From contig CANJIU010000018.1 of NCBI GenBank assembly GCA_947474365.1, forward strand, positions 1-64,000: a stretch of DNA of 64,000 bases, read 5' to 3'. Made by a program: the position numbers and the translations under genes. Within the stretch, counting starts at the first letter, position 1. Each line of letters starts with the position of its first letter. The notes under the pieces are model-generated. The model searched no databases. It worked only from the letters and a program-made list of their open reading frames with translations, and was not told the DNA's origin. Below are positions 9,280-16,049 of the stretch, piece by piece. Source of the stretch: Opitutia bacterium. Lineage in GTDB: Bacteria; Verrucomicrobiota; Verrucomicrobiia; Opitutales; Opitutaceae.

Positions 9280-9415
9280 TGCCCGGCCCTTGGCGGCCAT
9301 GTCTCCGCCGGTGTCGGTTCCACTCGTCGACGCTCTGAAAATACGTCTACGGCCAAAGGATCGGTCCTGCCGGGCTGTTCAGGTGGCCGCGAAGAACAAT
9401 GCCATTTTCTGCCCT

Positions 9416-9525
9416 CCGGGTTTTCGCGATGCCAATTCTCGAAAAACCCTCCCGGCTGGAGATCGCACGCGCCACGCGATCTGGCGGCATCTATCGCCTG
9501 TATATCGGTACGTTAAGAACCGATA
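9416..9525. other. Run of three hairpins downstream of sialidase cluster
   Basis: Three successive inverted repeats are visible: 9416-9426 with 9440-9455 (CCGGGTTTTCG type), 9460-9466 with 9476-9482 (AGATCGC/GCGATCT, perfect) and 9503-9509 with 9519-9525 (TATCGGT/ACCGATA, perfect). No gene overlaps them. They may end transcription of the cluster or form a structured RNA. No clear U-tract follows any stem. Confidence 0.45.
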
Positions 9526-9663
9526 CCGGACACCCATGGAAACAGCCGACGGGGTCAACCCAGAATGGCGCTTAGATAAGACGCCAAACTTTCTTGTTCA
9601 ATGGACTGCGTCGTTCCGTGTCCGGAAAACGGGCACGCATGATCTGGCTGGATAGCCGGCGCC

Positions 9664-9943
9664 GTATGGTCAAAAAACTCATGCGGCCGCTCGGTGATAG
9701 AATTTTAGAAGGCCGCCGAGGCGCTCACGGGTTTGGAGCTTACCGGATGAACTGCCGATTCGGTCTGCGGTTGCCGGGTGCCTCCGCACGAGTTTGGGCG
9801 TCCCGAATAGGTGCGTCTCGGGAACACGCGGCCCCGCGAAAACGTCGTTCAACGACTTGCGGAAGGCAGATTGTTCGACGCCACCTCAAATCTGGCCCTG
9901 TCCAGAATACGGTGGGATTAGAAACGGGCCAATCCGGCACAAG
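9664..9943. repeat. 280-bp non-coding repeat, copy 2
   Basis: This is the direct-orientation partner of 231-510, gap-free and about 84% identical by hand count, with 9865-9913 identical to 432-480. It includes the palindrome GTCGTTCAACGAC. It marks the point where the conserved-looking sigma/TonB/sialidase cluster gives way to an accessory island. Confidence 0.75.
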
Positions 9944-10456
9944 TCGCCCGACAACCTCGTGCAACTCGCCCCACAAAAACTCGCCACCGAATGCCTGCGG
10001 GTTGACGGCTGATCATTCATATCGGAGCGAGCGATACGTACATCCCTAGGTCCCTTCAGGAATAAAAAACGGTCAGTAGGGGTTTGCTTGGTGTCATGAC
10101 ACAACGACTGTGACCACAACACTAACGACCATCTCCTATTCCCTGAAGGGATGTTTCAGGTTGCCACGAAGATTGGGCTACGCGATAGAAAAATGCGCAT
10201 GAACGAAGAACTACCCCAGCCGTCTGTTCCTCCGACGACAGTCGCATACCGATGGGCGCCCCGACCAATTGGTATCCAAACGATGGTTGCGGTTTGGCAA
10301 GAAAAACTCCACAGGTTTGGTCCGCAACGTCCGGCGGATTCACCTCCGGTGGAGAGTCCAACCGTAATTGCGAAGACCTCTACTGCCGCAACGAAAGATG
10401 GTCCTCGGTAGTTAGCCGCACTCAATCGCATTAAGATCACTTTCGCTCAGCGCGCC
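9944..10456. other. Gene-free region with inverted repeats
   Basis: No supported gene. A perfect 12-bp palindrome GTGTCATGACAC lies at 10091-10102. A longer inverted repeat pairs 10051-10063 (TCCCTTCAGG...) with 10138-10151. Base composition is less GC-rich than in the flanking genes, which fits acquired or decaying DNA. Confidence 0.4.
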
Positions 10457-10993
10457 ATGTTGAAGGCGCACCACGACGCGCCGAATCGTTCGATTACCTA
10501 CACCCAGTTGGCCAAGGCTGCTGGCTATGAAACCTACGATGGTGCGAATGCTCAATATGGCGCGCTCGGGCGCACCTTGGGCGAGGCCGTCGGCTTTGAC
10601 TTCGTAGATTCAGACACGAGGCCCGGTCAGAAGTTTTACAGCAGCGCGATTGGCTTCCCCAACCCGTATTCCGAGGGGCACTTTCAACTCGTCATGCATC
10701 ATGAGCTCGCCAAGGCCATCGCTTCACTGGAACCGAATTGGTTCTCTCGCGTCGAGTTGGATCAACTTGGCCATGAGTTCGCCGCCGAGAACATCACGGA
10801 CGAGCGTTCTCAGGCCGTTCTGCAGTGGATCGCAAATATGAGCTGGGACGAGGACGTCCTACTTGACCGTGACTTCGTGGAAAGTCTGGCATCAACAATC
10901 GGCTGTGACGTAAGTGATTTGCCGGCCTTCTGTGAAAACGATGAGGTAATCACTTTCGTTGGCGGGATCGAAGGCAACCTATCTGGCCGATGA
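10457..10993 (+). CDS. Orphan protein of unknown function (178 aa)
   Basis: I do not recognise a full-length family. The N-terminal third (SITYTQLAKAAGYETYDGAN, then QYGALGRTLGEAVGFD) resembles a small helical module that I recall from the N termini of some predicted HNH-type or restriction-associated proteins; this is a weak impression. The rest is acidic, with no signal peptide, membrane helix or clear catalytic motif. The ATG at 10457 is the first in a long frame of normal codon use. It stands alone in the accessory island, and a perfect hairpin follows its stop codon. Confidence 0.6.
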   Translation: MLKAHHDAPNRSITYTQLAKAAGYETYDGANAQYGALGRTLGEAVGFDFVDSDTRPGQKFYSSAIGFPNPYSEGHFQLVMHHELAKAIASLEPNWFSRVELDQLGHEFAAENITDERSQAVLQWIANMSWDEDVLLDRDFVESLASTIGCDVSDLPAFCENDEVITFVGGIEGNLSGR

Positions 10994-10997
10994 AAGA

Positions 10998-11015
10998 CTT
11001 CCTGGCCTCAGGAAG
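10998..11015 (+). terminator. Hairpin after the orphan gene
   Basis: CTTCCTG (10998-11004) pairs perfectly with CAGGAAG (11009-11015) across a 4-base loop, five bases after the stop codon. There is no T-run behind it, so it is at best a weak intrinsic terminator or an mRNA-stabilising stem. Confidence 0.4.
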
Positions 11016-11968
11016 GCGGCGCCGGGCGGAGCGGCGGCATAGGATCGACTTGAAATACTCGCGGGAATGTCTCTAAACCCCAAATTCATCGTGTCTTTTC
11101 TGTCCGTCTCGATCCAAGTACACACCTGATTGTCGAGGACACTTTGATTGTCGGAAGAAACCGCCGAAAGCCGCGGTAATTAGATTGTCGAATCAGAAAC
11201 GGCTCCAGAGGGAGCCCGGTGACACTTTGGAATGTCGACGCACATTTGGTGTCCGTCGACAATAGCTCCGGCATTTTTTGAAAACACGCCGGCATTTATC
11301 GAAACATCCCGGCAAAATCGCCCCTCCTGAAAAATAACAGGAGGGGCATTGCGCGATTTTAAGGCCCCCCGGATCGCCGGGTGGGGTGTTCTATGGTCCG
11401 AGCGAGATCGGGCCTTAAAATCGATTTCTTGGGCTTTTCGGTTTTTGGCTCCGCTATGCGACAACAGGCTGCGGTTCGGTAGCCCACGCCTCTTAAAGTC
11501 GAGTCTCGCACCTGGCGGTAGTCCGATGAACCGCTGGCGGCTATTGGGCACTGACATAATGTCTGCCCGGGTTTGGCAGATCTTTACGTCAATACACCTT
11601 GGCAGGTCTTTACGGTCTTTCGTGTAACTTGCCTTTGAGGCCATTCTTACACCCGATGAAGAAAGAGCCGAACCAGACGCAACCGACGCCTGCGTCTGTC
11701 ACGGTTCCGGCGGAACACGAGCCGCGCCAGCCGTAGCCGCGGTTGACCGCAACGTTGGTGCGCGTGCCGAATTGGCGCGTCCCAAACAGGACCGGTTCCC
11801 GTCCAATTCTGCCATCAACACTTTGCGCGATGGTCATGCCCGGGAGGAGTGACGATCAGATTCTCCGTTAGTCGGCTTGTGCCGAAAACGCACGGCGTGA
11901 GCAACGATCTCCCGGCCCACCTTGGCTGGACGTCAATTTGTCCGCCTGCTGAGAACTGTACTCGAAGA
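11016..11968. other. Gene-free stretch of accessory island
   Basis: No supported gene. The stretch contains the nested inverted repeats at 11314-11423, a near-direct repeat (TTGGCAGATCTTTACG, then TTGGCAGGTCTTTACG) around 11573-11615, and at 11762-11798 a minus-strand fragment similar to 177-213. A 154-codon minus-strand frame crosses 11180-11644, but it spans the inverted repeats and shows no family motifs, so it is not called. Confidence 0.4.
11314..11423. repeat. Nested perfect inverted repeats
   Basis: GCCCCTCCTG (11320-11329) and CAGGAGGGGC (11338-11347) form a perfect 10-bp stem with loop AAAAATAA, flanked by AAAATCG and CGATTTT. A second perfect inverted repeat pairs CGATTTTAAGGCCC (11354-11367) with GGGCCTTAAAATCG (11410-11423). 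The AAAATCG/CGATTTT word therefore occurs three times in alternating orientation. The pattern suggests the ends of a small mobile or palindromic element, or a strong terminator. Confidence 0.6.
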
Positions 11969-12484
11969 TCAACTGCTGACGATGCGCCGGGCATCCTTGA
12001 GAAGGAGCACGAGGTGCATCGGGTAACTAGGTAGCGGCACGAAATCGTAACGCTCGTAAAAGGCTTTGGCTGCCTCGTCTTTGGCATGCACGAGCAACGC
12101 GCGCACGCCGACTCCCTCGGCAGCGGTCAACACGCGGATGATCGCGTCCTTCAGCAACCCGGCGCCAAGTCCTTTGCCATGCCAAGTACGGTCCACCGCG
12201 AGTCGCGCCAAGAGTACGACTGGAACCGGGTGTCGCGGTGCGCCCTTTTGCAGGCGGGCCGGTGCATCGGCGTAGAGAATCTGTGATGCAGCCAAACTAT
12301 AATAACCGACAACGATATGGCTGTCAGTTGTCGCCGCGTAGGTCTTGGCCGTCCCGGATTGATGGTTGCCCAGGGCGTGGCGAGACAAGAACTCGTTGAG
12401 CGCAGATACGCCGCAGTCAAATGCGGTAACTTGGTGATGTGCTCCCAGCGGCTCAGGTCGATTGAGTGGTGCGGGCGAAGACAT
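11969..12484 (-). CDS. GNAT acetyltransferase toxin (AtaT/TacT-like)
   Basis: This 171-residue GNAT protein fits toxins that acetylate aminoacyl-tRNA and stop translation. Family marks are the opening PEPLGAHHQVTAFDCG with ALNEFLSRHAL, the acetyl-CoA loop LARLAVDRTWHGKGLGAGLL (about 92-111) and the FYERYDF tyrosine (Y143) in the place of the usual catalytic residue. Its start lies 32 bp inside the upstream DUF1778 gene, the normal antitoxin-first arrangement. The ATG at 12484 gives the typical N terminus. Toxicity is inferred from the family only. Confidence 0.85.
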   Translation of the reverse strand: MSSPAPLNRPEPLGAHHQVTAFDCGVSALNEFLSRHALGNHQSGTAKTYAATTDSHIVVGYYSLAASQILYADAPARLQKGAPRHPVPVVLLARLAVDRTWHGKGLGAGLLKDAIIRVLTAAEGVGVRALLVHAKDEAAKAFYERYDFVPLPSYPMHLVLLLKDARRIVSS

Positions 12485-12740
12485 CGGGAGTCAGCAGAAG
12501 TTTGCGCAGCCGGGGCAAGTCGCGCGCGGGCGCGTCCAACCGTTTCGCAAATTCATTCCACGGGCCTTTCTTGAGCGCGAATGTCTGTTGGCTGAGGAGG
12601 TCGGCTTGCGCCCGCTCGACGGCCGCGCGCAGAATGTAGTCGGTCAGATTGGTCGCGCCTGAGAGTTCCGCCGCCAAGATCAACAGTGATTTGGTCTTGG
12701 GCGGAGTGCGCAGATGGATTTGGGCGGTAGCGGTGGCCAT
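12453..12740 (-). CDS. DUF1778-type ribbon-helix-helix antitoxin
   Basis: A 95-residue antitoxin gene placed directly before the GNAT toxin, with a 32-bp overlap. The N terminus has a ribbon-helix-helix look (ATAQIHLRTPPKTKSLLILA, then TNLTDYILRAAVE), expected to bind the operon's own promoter. The C-terminal part (FAKRLDAPARDLPRLRKLL) should cover the toxin. The ATG at 12740 was chosen because the longer frame adds 52 residues without family likeness. It is divergent from the second module at 13200. Confidence 0.85.
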   Translation of the reverse strand: MATATAQIHLRTPPKTKSLLILAAELSGATNLTDYILRAAVERAQADLLSQQTFALKKGPWNEFAKRLDAPARDLPRLRKLLLTPDVFARTTQST

Positions 12741-12896
12741 GAGAGGTGTTTTCTTCTTGTCAACACAAGTGATACACACGACCGAGCGTGTCAATCCCAA
12801 GGCTCTCCGAACACGGCTGCATCGCTTGGCTGCGAAGTTCTCCTGACAATCGTCGCAGCCAAGACATCGCCGCCGTTCACCTACCGCCGCTGCCAC

Positions 12897-13019
12897 TCAT
12901 TGGCTGACTCTCGCCAGAACGCGGCAAACCGAACTGGGTGAAGCGTGAATTTCACGCGCAATCGCGCGCACGTGGTGCCCATATCGGGCTGCGGTGTCGC
13001 GGATACCCGTGAGGGTGTG
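12897..13019 (-). pseudogene. Possible helix-turn-helix protein remnant
   Basis: In one minus-strand frame the codons before a TGA at 12897-12899 read IRDTAARYGHHVRAIAREIH then SPSSVCRVLARV, which looks like a helix-turn-helix such as those near the ends of transposases or small regulators. The open stretch is only about 60 codons, it overlaps the HsdS remnant in another frame, and no clear start is visible. It may be chance. Confidence 0.25.
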
Positions 13020-13164
13020 TGAGCTTGTCCACTTGTGCCCTAGCTTTTTGAAACCGTGCCTCGATTTGGTCGGCTAACGCAAAGAGCGCTTCCTCCCGCC
13101 GCACGATCTCCTGTTGCTCGGAGAGCGGGGCTACTCTCAGCCGGCGGTGAATTTCGCGTTTGCA
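13015..13164 (-). pseudogene. Remnant of a type I restriction specificity subunit (HsdS)
   Basis: The minus-strand frame of 13164-13015 reads LSEQQEIVRREEALFALADQ, then IEARFQKARAQVDKLT. This is the well-known C-terminal helical repeat of HsdS proteins (consensus PLxEQxEIVRRVExLFxLADxIExR...KARxQVDKLTxSxLAKAFRGEL). The match breaks off right after KLT, and upstream the protein likeness fades within about ten codons. Only about 50 codons survive, lodged between the two toxin-antitoxin modules and ending just before the start of the second antitoxin. This points to a lost type I restriction system. Confidence 0.7.
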
Positions 13165-13199
13165 GTTGTGCGTACGGCAAATTGCCGGATGCTTTTTTC

Positions 13200-13505
13200 A
13201 TGGCAACTTTGACGGCGAAATCAACTCGGACGCGCACGCCGACGGCCCGACTGGAAGCGCGTATTCCCCGCGATCTGAAAAAGACGTTGGAACGTGCGGC
13301 TGCGGTCACCGGGCATCCAACCTTGACCAGCTTCATGATCGACGCGTTGCAAAAGAGCGCACGCAAAGTGATCGATGAACACCAGCGCGCCAAACTCACG
13401 GCGGATGAATCCAGGAAATTTGTGGATGCGTTGCTAGCTCCGGCGGCTCCGAACGCCACCCTTCGCGCCGCGTTTGGGCGCTACCAGCGGGAAGTCCACG
13501 CCTGA
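13200..13505 (+). CDS. DUF1778-type ribbon-helix-helix antitoxin
   Basis: A 101-residue antitoxin of the second module. After a Thr/Arg-rich start, the segment TARLEARIPRDLKKTLERAA with TLTSFMIDALQKSARKV is the ribbon-helix-helix domain. SRKFVDALLAPAAPN and FGRYQREV form the toxin-binding tail. The ATG at 13200 was chosen over upstream in-frame starts because those codons belong to the HsdS-remnant DNA and carry no family likeness. The stop overlaps the toxin start (TGATG), so translation is coupled. Confidence 0.85.
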   Translation: MATLTAKSTRTRTPTARLEARIPRDLKKTLERAAAVTGHPTLTSFMIDALQKSARKVIDEHQRAKLTADESRKFVDALLAPAAPNATLRAAFGRYQREVHA

Positions 13506-14209
13506 TGGGCTACCGATTAGAGCCGCTGACCAATCAGCATGATCGCGCGGGCTTTCGTTCCGCGAGTCCCGCGCTAAATACCTACCTCCAACAGCTCGCA
13601 CGCAAAGACGCTAAGAGGCGGGGTGCCGCCAGCTTCGTGATGGTGGAGGAATCAACCCCAGCGACAATCGTCGGCTTCTACACCCTTTCTGCTTTCGTTG
13701 TCGAAGTGAAGGAATTGCCGGAGGAAATGCAGAAGAAGTTGCCGCGGTATCCACGATTGCCTGCAACACTCCTCGGACGCCTTGCCCGCGACGAACGGTT
13801 TCCAGGCACCGGTTCGCTGCTCCTGATGGATGCATTGGCGCGAGCACATCGCCAGTCGGTTCAGGTCGCTTCGCTCGCGGTGGTCGCCGACGCCAAGGAC
13901 GATCTCGCACTGACATTTTATCGGAAGTTCGGATTCCTGCCGTTGGGGAGTGATCCGAACCGCGTTTTCCTGGCGATGGGAACCGTCGCGCAGTTGGTAA
14001 ATTCTTCCGCCCAGCCAGTTGACACTGGTGATTGGCGTCGGCGATGCAACCGGCCCGAATGGGCCGACCAGTGCAGCCAGATCAACGGGGCCGGGAGGAC
14101 AGCAGAAGGAATCAGGCTTTACCTTTTGCCCAAATATTCCCCGCAGCTTGCAACGGTAGGCCAGACAGGCGAAGGCCGATCGCTATTCGCAGGGACTTCA
14201 AGAGGGTGA
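13505..14209 (+). CDS. GNAT acetyltransferase toxin with abnormal C-terminal extension
   Basis: Residues 1 to about 165 form a GNAT toxin like those paired with DUF1778 antitoxins: FRSASPALNTYLQQLARKDA near the N terminus, LLGRLARDERFPGTGSLLLM for acetyl-CoA binding and FYRKFGFLPL with the key tyrosine (Y139). Family members usually end soon after a block like RVFLAMGTVAQL (154-164). Here the frame runs on for about 70 residues. That tail contains GIRLYLLPKYSPQL (202-215), close to the LPxYSPxLN signature of IS630-type transposases, so the original 3' end was probably replaced by an insertion-sequence scrap. Its toxin activity may be altered. Confidence 0.8.
   Translation: MGYRLEPLTNQHDRAGFRSASPALNTYLQQLARKDAKRRGAASFVMVEESTPATIVGFYTLSAFVVEVKELPEEMQKKLPRYPRLPATLLGRLARDERFPGTGSLLLMDALARAHRQSVQVASLAVVADAKDDLALTFYRKFGFLPLGSDPNRVFLAMGTVAQLVNSSAQPVDTGDWRRRCNRPEWADQCSQINGAGRTAEGIRLYLLPKYSPQLATVGQTGEGRSLFAGTSRG
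14105..14149 (+). mobile_element. Likely IS630-family transposase remnant
   Basis: The translated tail of the GNAT gene includes IRLYLLPKYSPQL, matching the LYxLPxYSPxLNPxE block before the last catalytic Glu in IS630-type transposases. The following NPxE is missing and no other transposase segment or terminal repeat is visible. It is therefore a decayed fragment at the edge of the accessory island. Confidence 0.5.
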
Positions 14210-14303
14210 GATTTCGGAAAGTGGTTTCAGCTTACGGGACCACAGATTCCGCTCCGGAGCATCTCCGAGAAACACGGTGATGTTGCGACTCGCGGCCTTT
14301 GCG

Positions 14304-15881
14304 TCAGCGCTTCAGCGCGGTGAGCCGGGCGATGAGGTAATCCTGCGTGGTGGCGTGCTGCACGTTGGGAGCGCCGGGATAGACCAGCTCGCACGTGACG
14401 CCATTCGCGCGGCAATGCTCCTGGAGTTTCACGCCGAAGTTCGACGTGTGCGTGGGATCTTTCTGCGGCTGGCCGAGCGCCGGCGCGACCGTGTAGATAA
14501 GATACACCGGTGGATCGTCGCGCGTGACGAGCGCGTAGGGCGAGTACTCGGCGATCCACGGGAGGATGGTGCCGCGTTGCGCGAGAAAATTGTCGAACTT
14601 GCCGAGCCCAAACGCGTGGCCGCCGTAGGTGCTGTTGGGCGTCCAATCCTTCATCTGTTGCGGATCGAGCGTGGTCTGCGCGCCATTCACCGCGGCGCAA
14701 AGGAGGCGGGTGGATTCGCGCGCAATCGGATCGCTGCTGGTGGGATCGGCCAGGTCGGGATGAAACGCGAGCCAGAGCGACGTGCAGGCACCGGCGGAGC
14801 CGCCGCTCGCGGCGACGCGCGTCTTGTCGATGTTCCACTCCGCGGACTTGCTGCGGATGAACTGCAGCGCGCGCGCGGCGTCATGGAGCGGGCCCTTCAC
14901 CGGAGGCGAGACCTGGTCGGCGATCGCTTCCGTGATGAACCGATACTCGACCGACGCAACGGAGATGCCGCGTTGGAGCATCTCGGGCAGCATCGCGCTA
15001 AGTCCGCTCAGGCGCCCACCCGCTGACCAGCCGCCGCCGTGGATGAAGAGCAGCAACGGCGTCGGCGCGGCCGACTCGGCCTTCCAGAAATGAATCAATT
15101 GCTTCGGATGCGGGCCGAAGGCGACGTCGTAGTGCGTGGGATTCGGCAGCGGCGGCGTGGCGAGGGTGCGCCGGGCTTCTTCGGCCGGGATGTCGCGCAC
15201 GTAAATCGCGCGCCAGCGGATTTCTCCCCCGTGCGTCTGGAGCATGAAGGGTCCGCTCGCCGGAAACGGTTTTCCCTTTTCCCAAAAATTTTCCATCGGT
15301 GCGCCCTCGACGACGAGACGCGTGTTCAATGTGACCCACACGCGCGCACCGATTTGCCGGATGATGAGCTTGTTCCATTCGCCGAAGGGTTTGTCGGCGA
15401 CCATGATCGGATCGCGACCGAGGGTCTTCGGTGCGTTGTTGAACAAACCGCCCGAACCAAGATGCGGCCGGCGATCAGGCCGTTTCGGATCGAAGATCTG
15501 GTTCTTGTCCCAGATCTGCACCTGCGGATTGCCGCGGAGATAGATCCCGCTGTCGGCCTTCGCCACGGTCTTGTATTCGATGAGCAACTCGTAGTCGCCA
15601 AACTCCCCGTCGGTGGTCGCGTAGGGGCCTGTCCCGGGGTTGACCAGTTCGCCGTTTTCCACGCGCCAGTGCTGGGGAAACTCATCGCGCATCTTCGCGA
15701 GCATGGCGTCGCGTTTCTCGCCGCTGAGCTTGGCGACGGAGTGCGGGTTGAGCCCGTGCCAGCCCGTGAGATCGCGGCCGTTGAAAAGGGCGCGGAAACC
15801 TGCCGGTGGTTTCGGCTCGGCGGCGCTCAACGCGATAAACAGGGCGGGCAGAAGCAGGACGGCGAGGAGGCGGGCTTTCAT
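14304..15881 (-). CDS. Secreted DUF1080 / alpha-beta hydrolase (esterase) fusion
   Basis: A 525-residue exported protein (signal core LLAVLLLPALFIALSAAE). Residues about 28-235 are a DUF1080 domain, a concanavalin-like fold linked to 3-keto-disaccharide hydrolysis or glycan binding (FRALFNGRDLTGWHG, SGIYLRGNPQVQIWD, GEWNKLIIRQIGARVWVTLN). Residues about 250-525 are an alpha/beta hydrolase of the BD-FAE/esterase kind. HGGG at 281-284 gives the oxyanion hole, SGGSAG centres on nucleophile S362, and an NVQH near the C terminus supplies the likely His. The ATG at 15881 starts the signal peptide; the longer frame adds 104 unrelated residues. It is divergent from the agarase-like gene 168 bp away, so the two may share control in polysaccharide breakdown. 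Confidence 0.88.
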   Translation of the reverse strand: MKARLLAVLLLPALFIALSAAEPKPPAGFRALFNGRDLTGWHGLNPHSVAKLSGEKRDAMLAKMRDEFPQHWRVENGELVNPGTGPYATTDGEFGDYELLIEYKTVAKADSGIYLRGNPQVQIWDKNQIFDPKRPDRRPHLGSGGLFNNAPKTLGRDPIMVADKPFGEWNKLIIRQIGARVWVTLNTRLVVEGAPMENFWEKGKPFPASGPFMLQTHGGEIRWRAIYVRDIPAEEARRTLATPPLPNPTHYDVAFGPHPKQLIHFWKAESAAPTPLLLFIHGGGWSAGGRLSGLSAMLPEMLQRGISVASVEYRFITEAIADQVSPPVKGPLHDAARALQFIRSKSAEWNIDKTRVAASGGSAGACTSLWLAFHPDLADPTSSDPIARESTRLLCAAVNGAQTTLDPQQMKDWTPNSTYGGHAFGLGKFDNFLAQRGTILPWIAEYSPYALVTRDDPPVYLIYTVAPALGQPQKDPTHTSNFGVKLQEHCRANGVTCELVYPGAPNVQHATTQDYLIARLTALKR

Positions 15882-16049
15882 GCGAATTGGGATAAAGCGA
15901 TCAGCTCGATTTCGTGGAAGATGGCCAGACCGTTTCAGCCGGTGCGCCGTCGCCCTTACGCCGGGCGTCGAAACAACGAGGGCAATCGTTGCGCGATGGC
16001 GGCCAAATTCCGAGCAGGCCGCCGTGTGGTCCCTGCGTCTCCCAGCACC

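Noticed and set aside
11180..11644. 154-codon minus-strand frame in the island
   Set aside because: It crosses strong inverted repeats, has no family motif and no convincing ribosome-binding site.
12741..12800. Sigma-70 promoter for the first toxin-antitoxin module
   Set aside because: TTGACA is present on the minus strand (12794-12789), but the nearest -10-like hexamer is only 14 bases away and poor, so I did not list it as a feature.
9280..14300. Integron cassette array
   Set aside because: TA modules, small orphan genes and many inverted repeats recall integron cassettes, but I found no integrase gene and no consistent attC pair (RYYYAAC ... GTTRRRY) at regular places between genes.
15039..16049. 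Long plus-strand frame preceding the agarase-like gene
   Set aside because: It lies antisense to the DUF1080-esterase gene and lacks any family motif; the real gene starts at the signal peptide at 16050.
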